A DNA stretch of 17,630 bases from Alistipes sp. (GTDB taxonomy: Bacteria > Bacteroidota > Bacteroidia > Bacteroidales > Rikenellaceae), in NCBI GenBank assembly GCA_019422485.1, contig JAHZDG010000031.1:8275-25904 (forward strand), written 5' to 3'. Position 1 is the first letter of the stretch, and every line of letters begins with the position of its first letter. Below, one piece after another: positions 14,979 to 17,630 of this stretch. The notes beneath the pieces were generated by a model. It ran no database searches and was not told the DNA's origin. It saw nothing but the letters and a program-made list of their open reading frames with translations. Position numbers and translations under genes: made by a program.

Positions 14979-15509
14979 ATGATCAATAAAGTTATCTTAG
15001 TGGGCAACGTAGGGGCTGACCCGGAAGTCAGAGCCCTGGAAGGCGGAGTGAAAGTGGCCCGTATCCGGTTGGCAACGACCGAACGAATCTATAATCGGCA
15101 AACTCAGGAAACCAAAGAACATACCGAATGGCATAACATCACCTTGTGGCGTAACCTGGCCGATGTGGTGGACCGTTATGTGCGCAAGGGATCTCAACTC
15201 TATATCGAAGGCAGCCTGCGCACCCGGGAATGGACCGACAAGGACGGCAATCGTCGTTTCACGACGGAAATCGTGGCCAATGACATGAAAATGCTGGGGC
15301 GTCGCAACGAGGGTACCTCTTCACCAGATTATGGAAATGCGGCTCCGGGATATTCGGCTCCGGCCTCGGGTTATGGGGCTTCGACGCCTTCAGGCTACGG
15401 AGCTTCACCTGCTTCGGGATATGGAGCGGCTGCGGGTGCTGCCCCGGCCATGAACTCTTCGGAAATCGCCGCTTCGTCAGTTGATGAAGTAGATGATCTG
15501 CCTTTCTAA
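14979..15509 (+). CDS. ssb: Single-stranded DNA-binding protein SSB
   Basis: SSB coats single-stranded DNA and recruits replication and repair proteins through its C-terminal tip. The 176-residue protein has an OB fold over residues 1-108 (MINKVILVGNVGADPEVR, TEWHNITLWRNLADVVDRYVRKGSQLYIEG, MKMLGRR). A low-complexity Gly/Tyr/Ala/Ser linker (112-158) follows, then the canonical acidic tip DEVDDLPF. The linker holds three tandem 8-residue units SGYGASTP, SGYGASPA and SGYGAAAG (residues 130-153). It lies 86 bases after punA and 24 bases before the SUI1 gene; a separate promoter was not identified. Confidence 0.96.
   Translation: MINKVILVGNVGADPEVRALEGGVKVARIRLATTERIYNRQTQETKEHTEWHNITLWRNLADVVDRYVRKGSQLYIEGSLRTREWTDKDGNRRFTTEIVANDMKMLGRRNEGTSSPDYGNAAPGYSAPASGYGASTPSGYGASPASGYGAAAGAAPAMNSSEIAASSVDEVDDLPF
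15366..15437 (+). repeat. Three 24-bp in-frame tandem repeats in the ssb linker
   Basis: Units at 15366, 15390 and 15414 each encode SGYGA plus three variable residues. The copies differ mainly at third codon positions, so the repeat is old or under protein-level selection. A decayed seven-residue copy (PGYSAPA) precedes them. Copy number could vary between strains. Confidence 0.8.
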
Positions 15510-15533
15510 GCCATTGGATGAAGAACGGAGGTT

Positions 15534-15881
15534 ATGAGCAATAACGATTGGAAAAGTCGTCTGAATGTGGTCTATTCGACCAACCCCAATTTTGTGTATG
15601 AAACCCGGTCGGAAGAGCAGCCCGAAACCTTGCCGCCGGCTCAACAGAATTTGCGGGTTTGGCTCGACCGGAAGGCCCGTGCCGGAAAACAGGTGACTCT
15701 GGTCAAAGGTTTTGTGGGCAGTGAGGACGATTTGAAAGAGCTTGGACGTCTGCTCAAAAGCAAATGTGGCGTGGGCGGTACGGCCAAAGAGGGAGAGATT
15801 ATCATTCAAGGCGATTTCCGTGACCGGGTGGTGGATATTCTGGTCAAGGCGGGATATCGGGCTAAAAAAGCTGGCGGTTGA
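15534..15881 (+). CDS. SUI1/eIF1-like translation factor (YciH family)
   Basis: The 115-residue protein has a variable N-terminal segment (1-40) and a SUI1 domain: VWLDRKARAGKQVTLVKGF (42-60), DDLKELGRLLKSKCGVGGTAKEGEIIIQGD (65-94) and a closing KAGYRAKKAGG. Bacterial members resemble eukaryotic eIF1, which monitors start-codon selection on the small ribosomal subunit; the bacterial role is poorly defined. Its TGA stop overlaps the next gene's ATG by one base. GGAGG lies only two bases before the start, too close for ideal Shine-Dalgarno spacing. Confidence 0.92.
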   Translation: MSNNDWKSRLNVVYSTNPNFVYETRSEEQPETLPPAQQNLRVWLDRKARAGKQVTLVKGFVGSEDDLKELGRLLKSKCGVGGTAKEGEIIIQGDFRDRVVDILVKAGYRAKKAGG

Positions 15882-17630
15882 TGGAAAAATACAGCCTACC
15901 CGAAGGTGTGAAAGAGAGACGATATGCTAAATATCGTAGAGTGTGGTTATGGGGAGGGTGCCTGTTGGCAGCCTGTTTGAGTGCACTTTCGGTGCAGGCC
16001 CAATATTACGACCAGGGACGTTCTCCCGCCTCGATTCGTTGGAAGCAGACAGAGGCAGTCTCGGGACGTATCATCTTTCCGAACTATTATGAGCAGGGAG
16101 CGGCCCGTGTAGCGGCCTATCTGGATACGTTGCGCCCCCATATCACGTATGGTTTTACGCATGCTCCCTTGAAAATGCCGGCCATTCTCCATACCCAGAA
16201 CATGATGGCGAACGGGTTGGTGTTGTGGGCGCCCAAACGGATCGAATTGCGGACCATCCCCGATCAGAAACTCTATGCCATGCCGTGGCTCAAACAGCTG
16301 ACGGCACATGAGTATCGTCATGCCGTGCAATATGGTAATCTTTACCAAGGCGTCATGAAACCGTTGGGGTGGTTCATCGGTGAACAGTCCGGACTGGTCA
16401 GTTCGGCGTTGGTGCCGGTTTGGCTGCTCGAAGGCGATGCCACCATGGCCGAGACCCAATTTTCTTCCTTTGGACGGGCTTTGCAGCCCTCCTTCACCCT
16501 CGAATACCGGGCCTACCTGACCGAAGGAACCCCGCGTCGTTTTCGGCGGGATAAGTGGTTTTGCGGTTCCTATCGGGATTTTATCCCCGATCACTATCAG
16601 TTGGGCTATCAGTTGACGGCCTGGTCGCGTGAACGCTACGGAGACGATATTTGGGATCGGGTGATGGATTTCGCCTCCCGAAGACCCTATCTGCTGGCGA
16701 CAACCCGAGTCGCTCTGGGGAAATACTATAAAACCTCGTCGAGTCGGATTTTCGATCAGACGTTCGAGGATCTTCGCATATTCTGGTGCTCTCTGCCGCA
16801 AACCCCGAACAGCACCACCCTGATTGAAACGCCTACGACCAGCTATACGACTTACAGTGCCCCCATGCCGTTGAACGACACCACGGTGTTGGCTTTTAAA
16901 ACTGATTTCGATCGCCCCAGCCGCTTGGTGAGTGTCGATCCCCGGACGGGAGCTGAAAAGAAAATCGTGTATACGGGTTCGGTCAGCACCCCACCCGTTC
17001 TGCGGGATAGTGTGGTGTGGTGGACCGAATTTCGAAGCAGTCTTTTTTGGGATCAGCGGGTCTTTTCCCGGGTCGTAGGATATGACCTGCGGACGAAGCG
17101 CCGTTATCACAAAAATAGCCGTAAAAATGCCCTTTATGCGACGCCTTTGCCCGGAGGAGACGTGGTGACCGTGGGATATGACTATACGGGGCGTTATCGG
17201 CTCGATTGGGACGGAGGACGCTCGATCTCCCTGCCGGATACCCTTTCGGTACATGGGTTGGCATACGACGATCAGACCGGCACTCTGGCCCTGTTGGGAC
17301 TGAGCGATGCCGGGATGGCCTTTTATCGGGTCGATACGCTCTCGGGAGCACTGGAGGCGATCAATCAGCCGTCCTACTCGTCGGTTTACAACCTGCGGGC
17401 CGGAGAGGGAAAACTCGTCTATAATTCCATCCGCTCGGGTAAGGACGAGATTCATTGTTATGACCTGGAAAAACGACAGGAATATCGCCTGACCGATTCG
17501 CGTTACGGGTCGGTTTCTCCTTCGGTGCCCGACTCTGTGGGACGCTTCTATGCGACTACCTACACCCGGGACGGATACCGTTTGGCCCGGCAAGAGGTCG
17601 ATACAGACTCGCTGTCGCCTCTTTCGTATG
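15881..17630 (+). CDS. Predicted secreted HExxH zinc metallopeptidase with beta-propeller-like region, 3'-truncated by window edge
   Basis: The frame begins at ATG 15881 inside the preceding stop (TGATG) and stays open to the window end, 583 codons plus one base. A charged N-terminus (MEKYSLPEGVKERRYAKYRR) precedes a hydrophobic core WLWGGCLLAACLSALSV and likely cleavage after VQA (about residue 40). Residues 140-151 read LTAHEYRHAVQY, an HExxH zinc site (H143, E144, H147). WLLEGDA follows with E184 as probable third ligand, a gluzincin (peptidase MA-like) pattern. After about residue 290 the sequence has repeated beta-strand units (VGYDLRTKRRYHK, IHCYDLEKRQEYRLTDSRYG) resembling TolB/WD40-like propellers. 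I infer an exported or surface-associated peptidase; substrate unknown. A long open frame on the opposite strand (15947-17593) is a shadow. The downstream end is not visible. Confidence 0.85.
   Translation, partial: MEKYSLPEGVKERRYAKYRRVWLWGGCLLAACLSALSVQAQYYDQGRSPASIRWKQTEAVSGRIIFPNYYEQGAARVAAYLDTLRPHITYGFTHAPLKMPAILHTQNMMANGLVLWAPKRIELRTIPDQKLYAMPWLKQLTAHEYRHAVQYGNLYQGVMKPLGWFIGEQSGLVSSALVPVWLLEGDATMAETQFSSFGRALQPSFTLEYRAYLTEGTPRRFRRDKWFCGSYRDFIPDHYQLGYQLTAWSRERYGDDIWDRVMDFASRRPYLLATTRVALGKYYKTSSSRIFDQTFEDLRIFWCSLPQTPNSTTLIETPTTSYTTYSAPMPLNDTTVLAFKTDFDRPSRLVSVDPRTGAEKKIVYTGSVSTPPVLRDSVVWWTEFRSSLFWDQRVFSRVVGYDLRTKRRYHKNSRKNALYATPLPGGDVVTVGYDYTGRYRLDWDGGRSISLPDTLSVHGLAYDDQTGTLALLGLSDAGMAFYRVDTLSGALEAINQPSYSSVYNLRAGEGKLVYNSIRSGKDEIHCYDLEKRQEYRLTDSRYGSVSPSVPDSVGRFYATTYTRDGYRLARQEVDTDSLSPLSY

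Noticed and set aside
15947..17593. A 548-codon open frame on the minus strand
   Set aside because: It lies opposite the plus-strand HExxH protein, which has a signal peptide, catalytic motif and coupled start. The minus frame has low-complexity His/Arg/Gly-rich sequence and no recognisable domain.

Overview
The window is about 17.6 kb of chromosome from a member of the Bacteroidota, probably order Bacteroidales. The evidence is protein content (an S46 dipeptidyl-peptidase, a 67K-type SppA, the sppA-lpxK-punA order, a Bacteroidota-style Mrp), promoter elements of the TTTG / TAnnTTTG type, and weak Shine-Dalgarno sequences. I could not settle the genus. The content is mostly core and housekeeping. 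I saw no mobile element, CRISPR array, rRNA or tRNA.

Layout, left to right. Positions 1-2691 (+): the 3' part of mnmG (tRNA wobble-uridine modification), then thiC (thiamine pyrimidine synthesis). Their short gap holds two perfect parS-type palindromes. An AT-rich convergent gap follows. Positions 3070-10688 (-): a secreted protein with a TonB-C-like end, glnS, a DPP7-like S46 peptidase with nadA upstream of it, a 655-base intergenic region, and mrp. Positions 10922-17630 (+): sppA, then a probable lpxK-punA-ssb-SUI1-metalloprotease cluster. The last gene runs off the right edge and is encoded on the + strand; a long open frame on the opposite strand there is only a shadow.

The most interesting signal is chromosomal rather than enzymatic. 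The gap between nadA and mrp carries a perfect DnaA box (TTATCCACA), two TTATTCACA boxes in a 24-bp direct repeat, a further one-mismatch box and an 80% A+T block. About 8 kb away are two copies of TGTTCCACGTGGAACA, the ParB-binding site parS. Sampled plus-strand composition moves from C-rich on the left to mostly G-rich on the right. I infer that the window spans or lies beside the replication origin and its partition centromere. This is inference from sequence signals; a whole-genome GC-skew plot would decide it.

Other points of interest are an Mrp ATPase with no cysteine at all, a SUI1/eIF1-like factor overlapping by one base a predicted secreted HExxH zinc peptidase, and a stand-alone thiC with no visible TPP riboswitch and a parS site ending 11 bases before its start codon.
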